DNA of 64,000 bases, from positions 1,689,228 to 1,753,227 of the forward strand of contig NZ_CM011002.1 in assembly GCF_000158095.2 (NCBI RefSeq). Reading direction: 5' to 3'. Below, one piece after another: positions 8,147-17,505 of this stretch. Position numbers and translations under genes: made by a program. Origin of the DNA: Roseibium alexandrii DFL-11 (GTDB lineage Bacteria > Pseudomonadota > Alphaproteobacteria > Rhizobiales > Stappiaceae). Below the pieces are notes generated by a model. The model saw only the letters and a program-made list of their open reading frames with translations, did not search any database and was not told the DNA's origin. Positions within the stretch are counted from its first letter, which is position 1; each line of letters starts with the position of its first letter.

Positions 8147-8857
8147 TTACCACTTACGAAAAAATACCGCCCGGACATGGGGAATGATCCGGCCCGGACG
8201 CTCAATTTCATAAAACTCTTCGCGGACCATCGTCAGACCGAACGTTTCGAAACGCTGCCATTCAGACGGTTTCATCGGCCATGGCGGTCCCTTGGCTGCG
8301 CCGGTCTCATCCTGGCTGCGGTTGATCAGAAGCAATTGTCCACCCGGTGCAACCAGACCGGCCATGACCTCAATCGCCTTGGTGCGCAAGTCGCCATCAA
8401 GCGCCTGAATGGTGTAGCACTCCTGAACCAGATCGAACGCAGCCAGCCACTCGCTTGGTAACTGAAAAAGATCTGCCGCACGGTATGAGACAAAACTGTC
8501 CGGAAACCGTTTTTGCGCCCACAAAATAGCGTCTTCCGACAGATCGAAGGCCTCGGTTTTGTACCCCGCAGCCGCGAGAGCCTCCGCATTGTCTCCAAGG
8601 CCGCACCCGATATCGATGGCGCGTTTACCGTTTCCCGGATTTTCAGCCAGCCAATCGACAATTGCCTGCTTGGGTGCCAAGTCCGCCCACGGAACAGCGG
8701 CCGGATCACCGCCAGCTTCACGGTAGACCGTATGGAACCACGCCAGCCGGTCATCCGCAGCGCCCCCCTTGGCGCCGGTCAGTGCGTCAATCCGGTCCCG
8801 AGCCGCATCCCGGCGCGCCATAAATGCGCTGTCGGAGTGAACCGTCTTGTCGCTCAT
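8147..8857 (-). CDS. class I SAM-dependent methyltransferase
   Basis: 236 aa. Motif I AIDIGCGLGDN (SAM-binding glycine loop) is near residue 82, followed by the acidic end of strand 2 (TEAFDLSEDAI) and a FDLVQECYTIQAL motif IV region. The first ~60 residues are a helical cap. The substrate is not evident from the sequence; the closest general group is the small-molecule methyltransferases (Methyltransf_11/25). The start overlaps the stop of holC by ATGA, so the two genes are translationally coupled. Confidence 0.82.
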   Translation of the reverse strand: MSDKTVHSDSAFMARRDAARDRIDALTGAKGGAADDRLAWFHTVYREAGGDPAAVPWADLAPKQAIVDWLAENPGNGKRAIDIGCGLGDNAEALAAAGYKTEAFDLSEDAILWAQKRFPDSFVSYRAADLFQLPSEWLAAFDLVQECYTIQALDGDLRTKAIEVMAGLVAPGGQLLLINRSQDETGAAKGPPWPMKPSEWQRFETFGLTMVREEFYEIERPGRIIPHVRAVFFRKW

Positions 8858-9306
8858 GCCTTACGCTCCCAGCCGCCCGCTTCCGTTTGCTGCCAATAAG
8901 CGATCTGGAAACCGGAGGATTTGGCCTCCTTCCAAGCCGTTCGCGCTTCGTCGACCGCCCCCTGATCATTGCCGTCAAACATGTAGATCGCGCGTTTGTA
9001 AGGGTCGAGTGTCGGCGGCGCGGCCCGGTCCACCAGAAACCGCACATCCGCCTCGTTCGGGTTGTCTTGCTCGAAGGTCAGATAGATCGGTTGATGTTCC
9101 GCATAACCATCGGCCTTGGTGCCGTGCGGCAGGAAGCTGTCGTCCTGATAGGTCCACAAGTGTGCATCGAGCGCGTTGCACCGCTCCTGGGATCCGGTTT
9201 GCACAACCACTTTCCAGTTACGTTCCAGGCACTTTTGAAGAAGCTCCGGCAACGCCAGCTCCAGCGGCTTGTGCAAGAGATGATAAAAGACAACTTCAAC
9301 GCTCAT
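8854..9306 (-). CDS. holC: DNA polymerase III subunit chi
   Basis: 150 aa. It shows the HolC pattern: an N-terminal VVFYHLLHKPLELALPELL, then LERNWKVVVQTGSQERCNALDAHLW and the conserved TYQDDSFLPHG around residues 50-62, with a late KRAIYMFDG. Chi links the clamp loader to single-stranded-DNA-binding protein. The length is typical for alphaproteobacteria. It is the first gene of a two-gene unit with the overlapping methyltransferase. Confidence 0.9.
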   Translation of the reverse strand: MSVEVVFYHLLHKPLELALPELLQKCLERNWKVVVQTGSQERCNALDAHLWTYQDDSFLPHGTKADGYAEHQPIYLTFEQDNPNEADVRFLVDRAAPPTLDPYKRAIYMFDGNDQGAVDEARTAWKEAKSSGFQIAYWQQTEAGGWERKA

Positions 9307-9575
9307 AAGGTTTCAACAACACCTTTTTGAAGACTCACTATCAGTCACCATGCACAGGACTAACATGCAGTGGTGGCAAGAAGTGATGCAGCTCGGCCAC
9401 AGGAAGAGCGGCAAATTGCGTCAACACAAAACCGACCGTGGACACCATAGCCGAGTCGTTGCATTAACCTTCCGAAAATAACCGTTCGTTAGGCTTACCG
9501 CCGGGGACGATCTTTCAAGATCTGGCGTTATGGCTGGGGTACGGTTTCCCGACCCGGCCGAGATGGGGATTGTGT

Positions 9576-9692
9576 ATGCTTGCACGAGTAGTTGTGTTTT
9601 GCGGATTGGTGGCTTGTGTAGCTGGAGCCACTGTCGGCATGGGTTTTCTGGTCGAACCTGCGACCGCATGTCAGGCCTATAAGACCTGCTGA
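9576..9692 (+). CDS. 38-residue small membrane or secreted Cys-containing protein
   Basis: ATG at 9576, TGA at 9690-9692. The peptide starts MLARVVVFCGLVACVAGATVG and ends in a short polar tail with two Cys (ACQAYKTC). One hydrophobic stretch of ~20 residues could be a signal peptide or membrane anchor. GGGG lies 7-10 nt upstream of the ATG. A strong intrinsic terminator follows 22 nt after the stop, which supports a transcribed unit. The preceding 9307-9575 holds no other gene. Function unknown; it could also be a spurious frame. Confidence 0.45.
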   Translation: MLARVVVFCGLVACVAGATVGMGFLVEPATACQAYKTC

Positions 9693-9714
9693 TTTACGGA
9701 CACTTCAGTCCATG

Positions 9715-9746
9715 AAAAACCCGCCTATTCGGCGGGTTTTTCTTTG
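9715..9746. terminator. bidirectional intrinsic terminator
   Basis: AAAAACCCGCC (9715-9725) and GGCGGGTTTTT (9731-9741) give an 11-bp stem with a 5-nt loop and a T-run on the plus strand and, by symmetry, on the minus strand. It serves the small gene on the left and pepA on the right. Confidence 0.9.
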
Positions 9747-9763
9747 TTTTCAGCTCTTTTCAA

Positions 9764-11263
9764 TCAGCTCTCGTAGTGGTCGGCCACCAGCTGGTTGAGC
9801 AGGCGAACGCCGTAGCCGGACGCCCAGCTTTGGCAGATATCATCCTTGGGCGCTCCGAAAGCGGTGCCGGCAATGTCCAGATGCGCCCACGGCACGTCGT
9901 TGGAAAAGCGCTGCAGGAACTGCGCAGCGGTGATGGATCCGGCCCACCGCCCACCGGTATTCTTCACGTCGGCATTCGGCGCGTCGATGATCTTGTCATA
10001 ATCCTTCGACAACGGCAGGCGCCACAGCGGCTCACCACTGGCCTTGGCAGCCTCCAACAGCTTGTCGGCAAGCTCATCATTGTTTGAGAAGAGACCCGCG
10101 TTCAAATTGCCGAGTGCAACCAGGACCGCACCGGTCAGTGTTGCAAGGTCGATCATGATTGCCGGCTTGTATTTTTCCTGCGTGTACCACATGGCATCGG
10201 CCAGAACGAGACGGCCTTCGGCGTCGGTATTCAGGATCTCGATGGTCGTTCCCGACATGGCGGTCACGATATCGCCGGGCCGTTGTGCGTTGCCGTCCGG
10301 CATGTTTTCGACAAGACCGATGACACCCACTACATTTGCCTTGGCCTTGCGGGCGGCAACTGCGTGCATGGCGCCTGTGACGGCCGCCGCACCACCCATG
10401 TCACCCTTCATGTCTTCCATACCGCCGGCGGGTTTGATGGAGATCCCGCCGGTGTCGAAAACCACGCCCTTGCCCACCAGGGCGACGGGCGCTGCACCTT
10501 TCTTGCCACCATTCCAGCGCATGACGGCAAGGCGCGGCGGACGGACCGATCCTTGCGAAACGCCGAGAAGCGCAGCCATCTTGAGCTTCTTCATTTCCTT
10601 TTCGCCGAGGATTTCGACCTCAACTCCAAGAGCCTCCAGCTCTGCGGCCTTGGCCGCGAATTCGACCGGTCCAAGAACATTTGCCGGCTCGTTGACCAGA
10701 TCACGGGCCAGGATCACCCCATCGGCAATGCCTTCCGCAGTGGACCAGGCTTTCCGCGCGGCCTTGGGATCTGCAACTTGAAGGGTCAGCTTGAGCGTTT
10801 TCTTGGCCTTGTCGTCGTCCTTTTTGGATTTGTACTTGTCGAATTCATAAGCGCGCAGTTTGGCGCCCATTGCGAATTCAGCTGCAAGCTCCGCATCCAG
10901 CTCATCGCCTTCCGGGGCCTCAAGAACGACTGTCGCCGTCTCTGCCTTGGTCGATTTAAGGCTGGCAAATACTGCACCACCGAACGCGCGCCAGTCATCA
11001 CGTGTCAACCCGTCCACTGCACCAGTCCCGAAAATGATCAGCCGATCGAGTGAAAGACCACCTGGTGCGACAAGGTCGAGGCTGGTCTTTTTCTTTCCGG
11101 AGAACCCTCCGATCTCCGCGACATTCGCCAGGCCGCCGGTCAAATCCCCGACCAGTCCTGCTGTCGCAGCTCCCGTTGCCAATGCCTCGCCTGCCAAAGC
11201 AACCACAATCCCCTTTGACGGAGCGTCGATTTTAGAAAAGGAGATCTTGTTCAGCTTAGTCAT
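9764..11263 (-). CDS. pepA: leucyl aminopeptidase (M17)
   Basis: 499 aa from ATG 11263. The frame continues upstream to 11386, but that part has no ribosome-binding site, while AAGGA lies 8-12 nt before 11263. The M17 catalytic domain is in the C-terminal half: [19 protein letters not shown] with metal-binding Lys/Asp, DMKGDMGG, and the signature [12 protein letters not shown]. The N-terminal ~170 residues are the macro-like domain. It is a cytosolic hexameric di-metal exopeptidase that releases N-terminal Leu and other residues; in some bacteria it also binds DNA. It is transcribed toward the terminator at 9715 and is divergent from lptF. Confidence 0.95.
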   Translation of the reverse strand: MTKLNKISFSKIDAPSKGIVVALAGEALATGAATAGLVGDLTGGLANVAEIGGFSGKKKTSLDLVAPGGLSLDRLIIFGTGAVDGLTRDDWRAFGGAVFASLKSTKAETATVVLEAPEGDELDAELAAEFAMGAKLRAYEFDKYKSKKDDDKAKKTLKLTLQVADPKAARKAWSTAEGIADGVILARDLVNEPANVLGPVEFAAKAAELEALGVEVEILGEKEMKKLKMAALLGVSQGSVRPPRLAVMRWNGGKKGAAPVALVGKGVVFDTGGISIKPAGGMEDMKGDMGGAAAVTGAMHAVAARKAKANVVGVIGLVENMPDGNAQRPGDIVTAMSGTTIEILNTDAEGRLVLADAMWYTQEKYKPAIMIDLATLTGAVLVALGNLNAGLFSNNDELADKLLEAAKASGEPLWRLPLSKDYDKIIDAPNADVKNTGGRWAGSITAAQFLQRFSNDVPWAHLDIAGTAFGAPKDDICQSWASGYGVRLLNQLVADHYES

Positions 11264-11339
11264 CGTTTGTCCTTGCAGGTCGGTCGAAGTCATCAGGATG
11301 TAAAACAGGACACCGTTGTGTCCTTGCCGGGAGATATCC

Positions 11340-11612
11340 CTAGGCCGTGTGGGCGAATTGGAGATGCATTTCGCCGGGATTGGCATCTATCAAGATCAAG
11401 GAAATCTGGTGATGGTGATGCTTGTGCATCATCAAGACAGATTTGCGCCGGAATTGAGGTATGGAAACCCGGCCCCTTGGGTTAGACAAAAACCGTCGAT
11501 CTGACACCGACAGTCCCTGGAGCGTATGTCCAATACGCTCTGCAGGACCGTCGCCGCCATATATCGGTACCTGTCTCACGAAACGCGTCTCCAATTCGTC
11601 CACACGGCCTAG
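11340..11612. mobile_element. 273-bp MITE-like element with 34-bp terminal inverted repeats
   Basis: The left end (11340-11373) and the right end (11579-11612) are inverted copies, 31 of 34 positions identical; the outer 25 bp differ at one position. Both outer ends begin with the palindromic CTAG, which may be a 4-bp target duplication of the kind made by IS5-group elements, leaving GCCGTGTGG...CCACACGGC as the element ends. No transposase is encoded. The interior holds a perfect 8-bp hairpin GAGCGTAT-GTCCA-ATACGCTC at 11520-11540. It sits between the divergent genes pepA and lptF, in a 505-bp space that holds no other gene. Confidence 0.7.
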
Positions 11613-11662
11613 ATTGCTAAATGATGGCGTTTTAAAGCGTTTTCGGCAAGATCAGTTGCAAA

Positions 11663-11680
11663 TTAATGTATATTAACCAT
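11663..11680. promoter_or_regulatory. possible CtrA-like site before lptF
   Basis: TTAA-TGTATA-TTAACCAT. The TTAACCAT half is the classic CtrA half-site, but the spacing between the TTAA blocks is 6 rather than 7, so this is a weak candidate. It is 89 bp before the lptF start. Confidence 0.25.
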
Positions 11681-11768
11681 CTTCTTTCATGGGCCATTCA
11701 CCACATCCCGTGTTATTGAACATAAAGTCAAATTTTATGAGATTTGTACGGAGTATCCGGCAGCTGCC

Positions 11769-12956
11769 ATGAACACGCTGGAACGCTACATCATTCGGCG
11801 CACCGCCTATGCGTTCACGCTCACGCTCGCCGCCATGACGGGGGTCGTTTGGGCAACGCAGGCGCTCCGGCAGCTGGACCTTGTGACGTCCAAGGGGCAG
11901 ACGATCGTCCAGTTCATCGGCATCACCATGCTGGCTCTGCCGTTTCTGATCGTCACGGTCGCGCCCTTTGCGCTCATGATCGCGCTCATACTGGTTTTGA
12001 ACTCGCTCTCCGGCGACAGCGAGCTGATCGTGATTGATGCAAGCGGTGGATCCAGATTTCTGGTGCTCAAGCCCGTGCTTGCGTTTGCCACCATCATCAT
12101 GCTGCTGGTGTCTGCCTTATCGCTCTATGTCGCGCCCGCTGGCCTTGCCCAGCTTCGAACCGAAATCACACGTGTGCGCGCAGACCTCGTTGCCAACATC
12201 GTCAAACCGGGCCGCTTCATCAACGTTGAAGAAGGACTGACCTTCCACATCCGGAACCGTTCGGGCAAAGGTACGCTCGACGGTCTTTTGATGCACGACA
12301 CGCGGGATCCGGATACGGCTTTCACCTACCAGGCTGAAACCGGAAATATCGTCGAGGCGGCCGGCCGGACATTGCTGGTGATGCAGAACGGCACGATCCA
12401 GCGGCGGCCGAAACAGGTCGGGGATATGTCGATCGTCCGCTTTCAATCCTATGCCTTCGATCTGTCCAACCTGATCCCGGAGGCAAGCGAACCGGTCTTC
12501 AAACCGAGCGAAAGAAGCACTGCAAACCTCCTTGGCCCGCCCGGAAATGATTATTTCGCGGTCACACATCCGGAACGGCTTCGGGCTGAAATTCATGAGC
12601 GGTTCAGTTTGCCGCTCTACTGCCTGTCATTCGCCCTGATTGTTTTTGCATTCCTTGGCGTTGCACGGACGACCCGGCAGGGGCGCGGCATGGCCATCGT
12701 TGGCGCGATCACCTGCTGCGTTCTTTTGCGCACAACCGGTTTTGGCATCACAGCAATTTCCAACGATTCTGCAGTGCTCTATGCAATGCGGTATGTGGTT
12801 CCGGTTCTGGGCGGTGGATTGGCCCTTGTTTCGATCCTCCGCGGGCACCAGGGCAAACAGTCTCAGGCCCTCCAACGGTTCCAGCTCATGATCGGAGACT
12901 GGGTTGAAGCTATCACCGCAAAATTGACCAGGAATCGGGCCGGGAGCGCGTCATGA
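11769..12956 (+). CDS. lptF: LPS export permease LptF
   Basis: 395 aa, YjgP/YjgQ family. There are three hydrophobic segments in the first ~120 residues (VQFIGITMLALPFLIVTVAPFALMIALILVL; VLAFATIIMLLVSALSLYVAP), a periplasmic beta-jellyroll middle part (~135-280), and three more segments at the C-terminus. LptF and LptG form the inner-membrane part of the LptB2FG exporter that extracts LPS and hands it to LptC/LptA. The ATG at 11769 begins the family's usual N-terminus (NTLERYIIRR). It overlaps lptG by 4 bp. Assigned as LptF rather than LptG because it is the first of the pair. Confidence 0.92.
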   Translation: MNTLERYIIRRTAYAFTLTLAAMTGVVWATQALRQLDLVTSKGQTIVQFIGITMLALPFLIVTVAPFALMIALILVLNSLSGDSELIVIDASGGSRFLVLKPVLAFATIIMLLVSALSLYVAPAGLAQLRTEITRVRADLVANIVKPGRFINVEEGLTFHIRNRSGKGTLDGLLMHDTRDPDTAFTYQAETGNIVEAAGRTLLVMQNGTIQRRPKQVGDMSIVRFQSYAFDLSNLIPEASEPVFKPSERSTANLLGPPGNDYFAVTHPERLRAEIHERFSLPLYCLSFALIVFAFLGVARTTRQGRGMAIVGAITCCVLLRTTGFGITAISNDSAVLYAMRYVVPVLGGGLALVSILRGHQGKQSQALQRFQLMIGDWVEAITAKLTRNRAGSAS

Positions 12957-14047
12957 TCCTGGGACGGACCCTCTCAGTCTATTTCTCCGGCCGCTTTATC
13001 AAAGCGATCCTTGGCCTTTTCCTGTTCGCAGCAGTGCTGCTCTTCCTGTTCGACGTTCTGGAACTTGTCCGGCGCGGCAGCGACCGGGAAGGTTTCACCG
13101 TGATGCGGGTCGCCTATATTTCGCTCCTGCGGGTCCCACTCCTGCTGGAGCAGGTCATCCCGTTCACGGTTCTCTTCGGTGCGATCGCAGCCTTCGTAAC
13201 ACTCAGCCGGGCTTTGGAGCTGGTTGTGACGCGGGCCGCCGGCATTTCGGTTTGGCAGTTTTCGACGCCAGCGGTTTTGGTCGGCCTGTTCCTCGGGATC
13301 TTTTCAATCACGGTCTACAATCCGGCTGCAGTCTACCTTCAGCAAAAATCAGAAGAAGCTGCTGCCGGATTGTTTGGGGCCGATCAGACCTTTTTGTTGC
13401 AGAGCTCCGGAGAGGTCTGGGTCCGTCAGGACGGCCTTGATGGGGAGTCCGTGCTGCGCGCTTCTCAGCTTCTGGACAACGGGACACGCCTTTTAAGGGT
13501 GACGGTCTTCACCTTTGATGAAGACGGTACGTTCCGTGAGCGGATCGAAGCAGAACAGGCACGTCTTGGAAACGAGACATGGTATCTCGACAATGCCATC
13601 GTCTACACTACCGAAAACGATCCACAGTCTTACAGCGTCTATCAAATCAGCACGTTCCTGACTGCGACAGAGGTTCGCGAGAGCATCGGATCGCCCGAAT
13701 CGATTTCATTCTGGAACCTGCCCCGGTTTATCGATCTGGCGAGAAACGCGGGTTTGCCAGCCTATCGTTACAATCTACAATATCAATCGCTGCTCGCGCG
13801 GCCATTGCTGTTGATTGCCATGATCCTGATTGCAGCGGCGGTTTCCCTTAAAGTTTCGCGATTTGGTGGATTGGGACGGATGATTCTGGGTGGAATCCTG
13901 TCCGGGTTCGTGCTTTACGTTCTTACGGAACTGGCCAAGGACTTCGGAGGGGCGGGAATCGTGCCTCCGTTGGTTGCTGCGTGGGCGCCGGGAATATTTG
14001 GGGTACTTATGGGTTTGACAATTCTCTTGCATCAGGAAGACGGGTAA
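12953..14047 (+). CDS. lptG: LPS export permease LptG
   Basis: 364 aa, with the same YjgP/YjgQ architecture as its neighbour: N-terminal membrane segments (ILGLFLFAAVLLFLFDVLELV, then VIPFTVLFGAIAAFVTLSRALELV), a periplasmic jellyroll at ~135-255, and three C-terminal membrane segments (LLLIAMILIAAAVSL, MILGGILSGFVLYVL, LVAAWAPGIFGVLMGLTILL). The start codon overlaps the lptF stop (ATGA) and lptD begins 5 nt after its stop, so lptF-lptG-lptD form an export operon. Confidence 0.93.
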   Translation: MILGRTLSVYFSGRFIKAILGLFLFAAVLLFLFDVLELVRRGSDREGFTVMRVAYISLLRVPLLLEQVIPFTVLFGAIAAFVTLSRALELVVTRAAGISVWQFSTPAVLVGLFLGIFSITVYNPAAVYLQQKSEEAAAGLFGADQTFLLQSSGEVWVRQDGLDGESVLRASQLLDNGTRLLRVTVFTFDEDGTFRERIEAEQARLGNETWYLDNAIVYTTENDPQSYSVYQISTFLTATEVRESIGSPESISFWNLPRFIDLARNAGLPAYRYNLQYQSLLARPLLLIAMILIAAAVSLKVSRFGGLGRMILGGILSGFVLYVLTELAKDFGGAGIVPPLVAAWAPGIFGVLMGLTILLHQEDG

Positions 14048-14052
14048 GGCGC

Positions 14053-16425
14053 ATGACGTTTCCGTTTTTTCTGAACACAGAGACTTGGGCCGGACGCGCA
14101 TGCCTGTTGGCAGCCGTCAGCGCTCTTGCCGTGTCAGCTGGTATATTGACGGCCCCGCACTCTGCATCCGCACAGAACCTTGATTTTTTTAACAGCGAAG
14201 CCCCCGCCGCTGACGAAGACCTTTTGCTTGAGGCAAACAACCTCACCTACGATTTCGACCGTGACATCATTACCGCGCGCGGCGAAGTGCAGGTCTACTA
14301 CGACGGCAACACGGTTCAGGCGGCTCAGATCGTTTTCAACCGTGGTACTCAGCAGTTAACGGCTACAGGCAACGTCATCTTCCTCGATACCGAAGGCAAC
14401 ATTCTTCGAACCGAAGAGTTGCAGATGTCGGAAGATTTTGCGCAGGCCTTCGCCCGCTCGCTTCAGATCGACATGCCGAACAGAACGCGGCTGATTGCCG
14501 AGCAGGCAACCCGTGAAGACGGCAACGTCACTGTCGTGGAAAATGGTGTCTACACGGTCTACACAAATCCATCGCGTCCGGCGGGCAAAGCGCCGCTCTG
14601 GCGCATCCGCTCCAAAACGATTGTCCATGACAAACAGGAAAAGGTGATCCGGTTCGAGCAGCCTTCGCTCGAGTTCTACGGACAGCCGGTCCTTTATGCA
14701 CCGTTCCTGTCGATGCCTGATCCGACCGTCAAGCGTCATTCCGGCTTTCTAATTCCCAACTGGGTGATTGCGGACAAGCTCGGGTTCGGGGCGAATATTC
14801 CTTACTACTGGGCCTTGAGCCCGCACCGCGATCTGACGACAACATTTACTCCGCTGACCAGGCAAGGGCTTTTTGTCGACGTTGATTTCCGGCAGAAATT
14901 CCGGCGGGGTGACTTCTCGCTGTCAGCCGGTGGCATCTATCAGCTTGATCCGGACCAGTTTAATACCCAACGCGCCGACAGCGACATGCGCGGTGCATTC
15001 CGAACGACAGGCACATTCAATGTGACCGGCGCCTGGAACCTCGGGTGGGATGTCACTTACAAGAGTGACCGGGCCTTCTTCGAAGACTATTCCTTTACAA
15101 GCTGGGGCGGGAATGAAACCTCACGGATTTACTTCGAGGGCCTGACTGAGCGCAACGCTCTCAGTTTCAACACCTACGGCTTCCAGATTGCCCAGGCTGA
15201 TTATACGTCGAGCAATTTCAACGCGGATGGTTTCTCGCCGGTTGGAAGCAACTTGCAGAGCAAACAACCCTTGGTGCTGCCGGTCGTCGACTACGATTTC
15301 GTATTTGCGGACCCTGTTCTGGATGGTGAGCTTTCGCTGGCTGCAAACTTCACCTCGCTGACCCGTGAAGAAACAGACGCCTTTTCCATTGATGGCGGCA
15401 CCAATGCCCGCTTCCGCGGAGTGGACGGCACGTTTTCGCGTCTGTCGGTCGACGGCAACTGGCGCCGGACCTTTGTCGATCCACTGGGTCAAACATTTAC
15501 GCCGTTCGCGTATATGAAGGGCGATCTGTTCTTCCTGGCCTCCCCGGATGCGGATGTTACAGCGCTCGCAGGTGAGAGTTTTGTGGGCCGTGCCATGCCG
15601 GCGATCGGTCTGGAATACAGCTATCCAATCATCGCAAGCTTCAACGGCGGCAACCAGATTTTCGAGCCGATCGCGCAGATCATCGCCCGCCCGAACGAAC
15701 AGCGCATCGGGGAACTGCCGAACGAGGATGCACAGAGTATCGTCTTCGACACGACCACCCTGTTTGACACGGACAAGTTCTCCGGTTTCGACCGCGCTGA
15801 AGGCGGCACCCGCCTCAATGTGGGCTTGAACTACAAGCTTCAACTGAACAGTGGCCACTATCTAACCGGCCTTTTCGGCCGGTCCTATCATCTCGCCGGC
15901 GAGAACTCCTACAAGGTCCCGGATATTCTTGGCGCGACACAGGATTCCGGACTTGAATCCGATCTGTCCGACTATGTCGGTAGCCTCTATCTGGACACCA
16001 AATACGGTGTGAAGCTCGGTACGCAGGCACGGTTCGACAAGGACGACTTCTCGATCAACCGTTTGCAAGCCCAAGCCAGCGCCATCTACGGACCTGTGGT
16101 CTCATCGGTCGCCTACGCCTTCCTTGATGCCCAGCCGAACGTTGGCATTGACGATACGCGCGAAGAATTGCTCGGCTCAGCCAGCCTGCGGCTGCAGGAG
16201 AATTGGCGTGTGTTCGGCTCCATGCGCTACGATCTTCAGAACAGTAACGTCGTTCAGGACGGCGTCGGTGTCGGCTATGACGACGAGGGCTTCTCGCTTT
16301 CATTGTCCTATTCAGAAGACCGCAGCCGCAACGATGGCGACACAACCAATCGCCTCTTGTTTTTCCGGGTTGGCTTGAGAACACTCGGAAATACTCAGAT
16401 TCAAAGCAACGCGATCAACAACTAG
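14053..16425 (+). CDS. lptD: LPS-assembly outer-membrane protein LptD
   Basis: 790 aa from ATG 14053 (the frame extends to 13981, inside lptG, but the signal peptide begins at 14053). The signal peptide is ~1-40, ending in HSASA-Q. The LptA/OstA-like N-domain (~55-160: LLEANNLTYDFDRDIITARGEVQVYY) is followed by the long beta-barrel with many alternating aromatic strands. The family motif around VIRFEQPSLEFYGQPVLY marks the start of the LptD domain. LptD with LptE inserts LPS into the outer leaflet. The few visible Cys are in the signal-peptide region, so the E. coli disulfide pattern appears absent. It is next to lptG and followed by a SurA-type chaperone. Confidence 0.93.
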   Translation: MTFPFFLNTETWAGRACLLAAVSALAVSAGILTAPHSASAQNLDFFNSEAPAADEDLLLEANNLTYDFDRDIITARGEVQVYYDGNTVQAAQIVFNRGTQQLTATGNVIFLDTEGNILRTEELQMSEDFAQAFARSLQIDMPNRTRLIAEQATREDGNVTVVENGVYTVYTNPSRPAGKAPLWRIRSKTIVHDKQEKVIRFEQPSLEFYGQPVLYAPFLSMPDPTVKRHSGFLIPNWVIADKLGFGANIPYYWALSPHRDLTTTFTPLTRQGLFVDVDFRQKFRRGDFSLSAGGIYQLDPDQFNTQRADSDMRGAFRTTGTFNVTGAWNLGWDVTYKSDRAFFEDYSFTSWGGNETSRIYFEGLTERNALSFNTYGFQIAQADYTSSNFNADGFSPVGSNLQSKQPLVLPVVDYDFVFADPVLDGELSLAANFTSLTREETDAFSIDGGTNARFRGVDGTFSRLSVDGNWRRTFVDPLGQTFTPFAYMKGDLFFLASPDADVTALAGESFVGRAMPAIGLEYSYPIIASFNGGNQIFEPIAQIIARPNEQRIGELPNEDAQSIVFDTTTLFDTDKFSGFDRAEGGTRLNVGLNYKLQLNSGHYLTGLFGRSYHLAGENSYKVPDILGATQDSGLESDLSDYVGSLYLDTKYGVKLGTQARFDKDDFSINRLQAQASAIYGPVVSSVAYAFLDAQPNVGIDDTREELLGSASLRLQENWRVFGSMRYDLQNSNVVQDGVGVGYDDEGFSLSLSYSEDRSRNDGDTTNRLLFFRVGLRTLGNTQIQSNAINN

Positions 16426-16579
16426 TGATTTTGCTTTAAGTAGGGCTATTATTTCACTGGCCTGCCACCAGAATGCCCCAAATAAGCCAGATGCTGAGAA
16501 ACATCGGGTTTCTCTTTTATTCTGGCGTGCACTTTGTTATCCAGTGTCGTCAAACATGGCCAAAACTCACGGAAGTTTC

Positions 16580-17500
16580 ATGCGCAATCGCTTCGTCATC
16601 TTGTCCGCACTCGTGGCTCTACTCTTGGCAGCGCCAATCGCACCGTCTGCTGATGCGGCAATCAAGGTGATCGTCAACGATGTGCCGATAACCGACTATG
16701 ACATCACCCAGCGTGCCCGGCTCATTACGCTAACTCTGCGAAAGAGTGCTTCTGTTGCCCGGCGTGAGGCCGTGCAGGAACTGATCGACGATCAAGTCAA
16801 GGTCGGTGAGGCGACCCGCATGGGCATGAGCGTCAGCGACAGTGAAGTCGACAACGCGTACGCCAATATTGCTCGGAACGTGAAACTTACCCCCGCCAGA
16901 CTGACCCAAGCGCTCGGACAGGGCGGAGTGAGAGCGGAGACCCTGAAGAAACGCCTGCGAGCGCAACTCATCTGGGGCAAGCTGGTCCGCGCCCGTTTTA
17001 GCGGCGGTGTCGACGTCGATGAATCCGATATCATCGCGGCCCTTCGCAAGACCGATGAAGAAGACCGGGCCACATCCATAGAATATGATCTCCAGCGCGT
17101 GATCGTTGTTGTTCCGAAAAACTCCTCCAATGGCTTCAAATCCCAACGCCGCCGGGAAATCGCTCAGATGCGCAAAGCGGTCTCCAGCTGCGAGGACATG
17201 GGCTCCGTCCTTGGCCAATACAAGGAAGTTGTTGTCCAGCCAATCGGACGGCGGCTAGAAACCGAAATTCCGCCGAATATCATTGATCAGGTGAAAAAGC
17301 TGGGACCGGGCAAACTGACCGATCCGAACCCGACCCCAGTCGGATTTGAAATGATAGCCATTTGCGGGAAACGTGAGATCCAGTCGGACATTGCCATGCG
17401 CACCAAGCTGGAAAACGAATTGCGGGCCAAAGAAGGCGAGAGCCAAGCCCGCCGATTGCTGATGGATGCCAAGCGCCGCTCAACGATCATCTATCGCTGA
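16580..17500 (+). CDS. surA: SurA-like periplasmic chaperone/peptidyl-prolyl isomerase
   Basis: 306 aa from ATG 16580, preceded by GGAAG; upstream in-frame starts at 16544 and 16556 lack one and would push the signal peptide inside. Signal peptide ~1-27 (LVALLLAAPIAPSADA). The SurA N-terminal domain covers ~28-150 (VIVNDVPITDYDITQRARL). After ~165 a parvulin-type fold seems present (EYDLQRVIVVVP ... LGPGKLTDPNPTPVGFEMIAICGKRE) but with weak active-site resemblance. E. coli SurA is ~428 aa with two parvulin domains, so this is the short one-domain form usual in this class. Its place between lptD and pdxA matches the classic surA locus. Confidence 0.85.
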   Translation: MRNRFVILSALVALLLAAPIAPSADAAIKVIVNDVPITDYDITQRARLITLTLRKSASVARREAVQELIDDQVKVGEATRMGMSVSDSEVDNAYANIARNVKLTPARLTQALGQGGVRAETLKKRLRAQLIWGKLVRARFSGGVDVDESDIIAALRKTDEEDRATSIEYDLQRVIVVVPKNSSNGFKSQRRREIAQMRKAVSSCEDMGSVLGQYKEVVVQPIGRRLETEIPPNIIDQVKKLGPGKLTDPNPTPVGFEMIAICGKREIQSDIAMRTKLENELRAKEGESQARRLLMDAKRRSTIIYR

Positions 17501-17505
17501 TCAAT

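Noticed and set aside
10044-10781. 245-codon frame antisense to pepA
   Set aside because: Its codons mirror the conserved pepA reading frame; long antisense frames are expected in GC-rich coding DNA.
11340-11603. 87-codon minus-strand frame in the inverted-repeat element
   Set aside because: No resemblance to a transposase and the ends lie within the terminal repeats, so it is likely chance.
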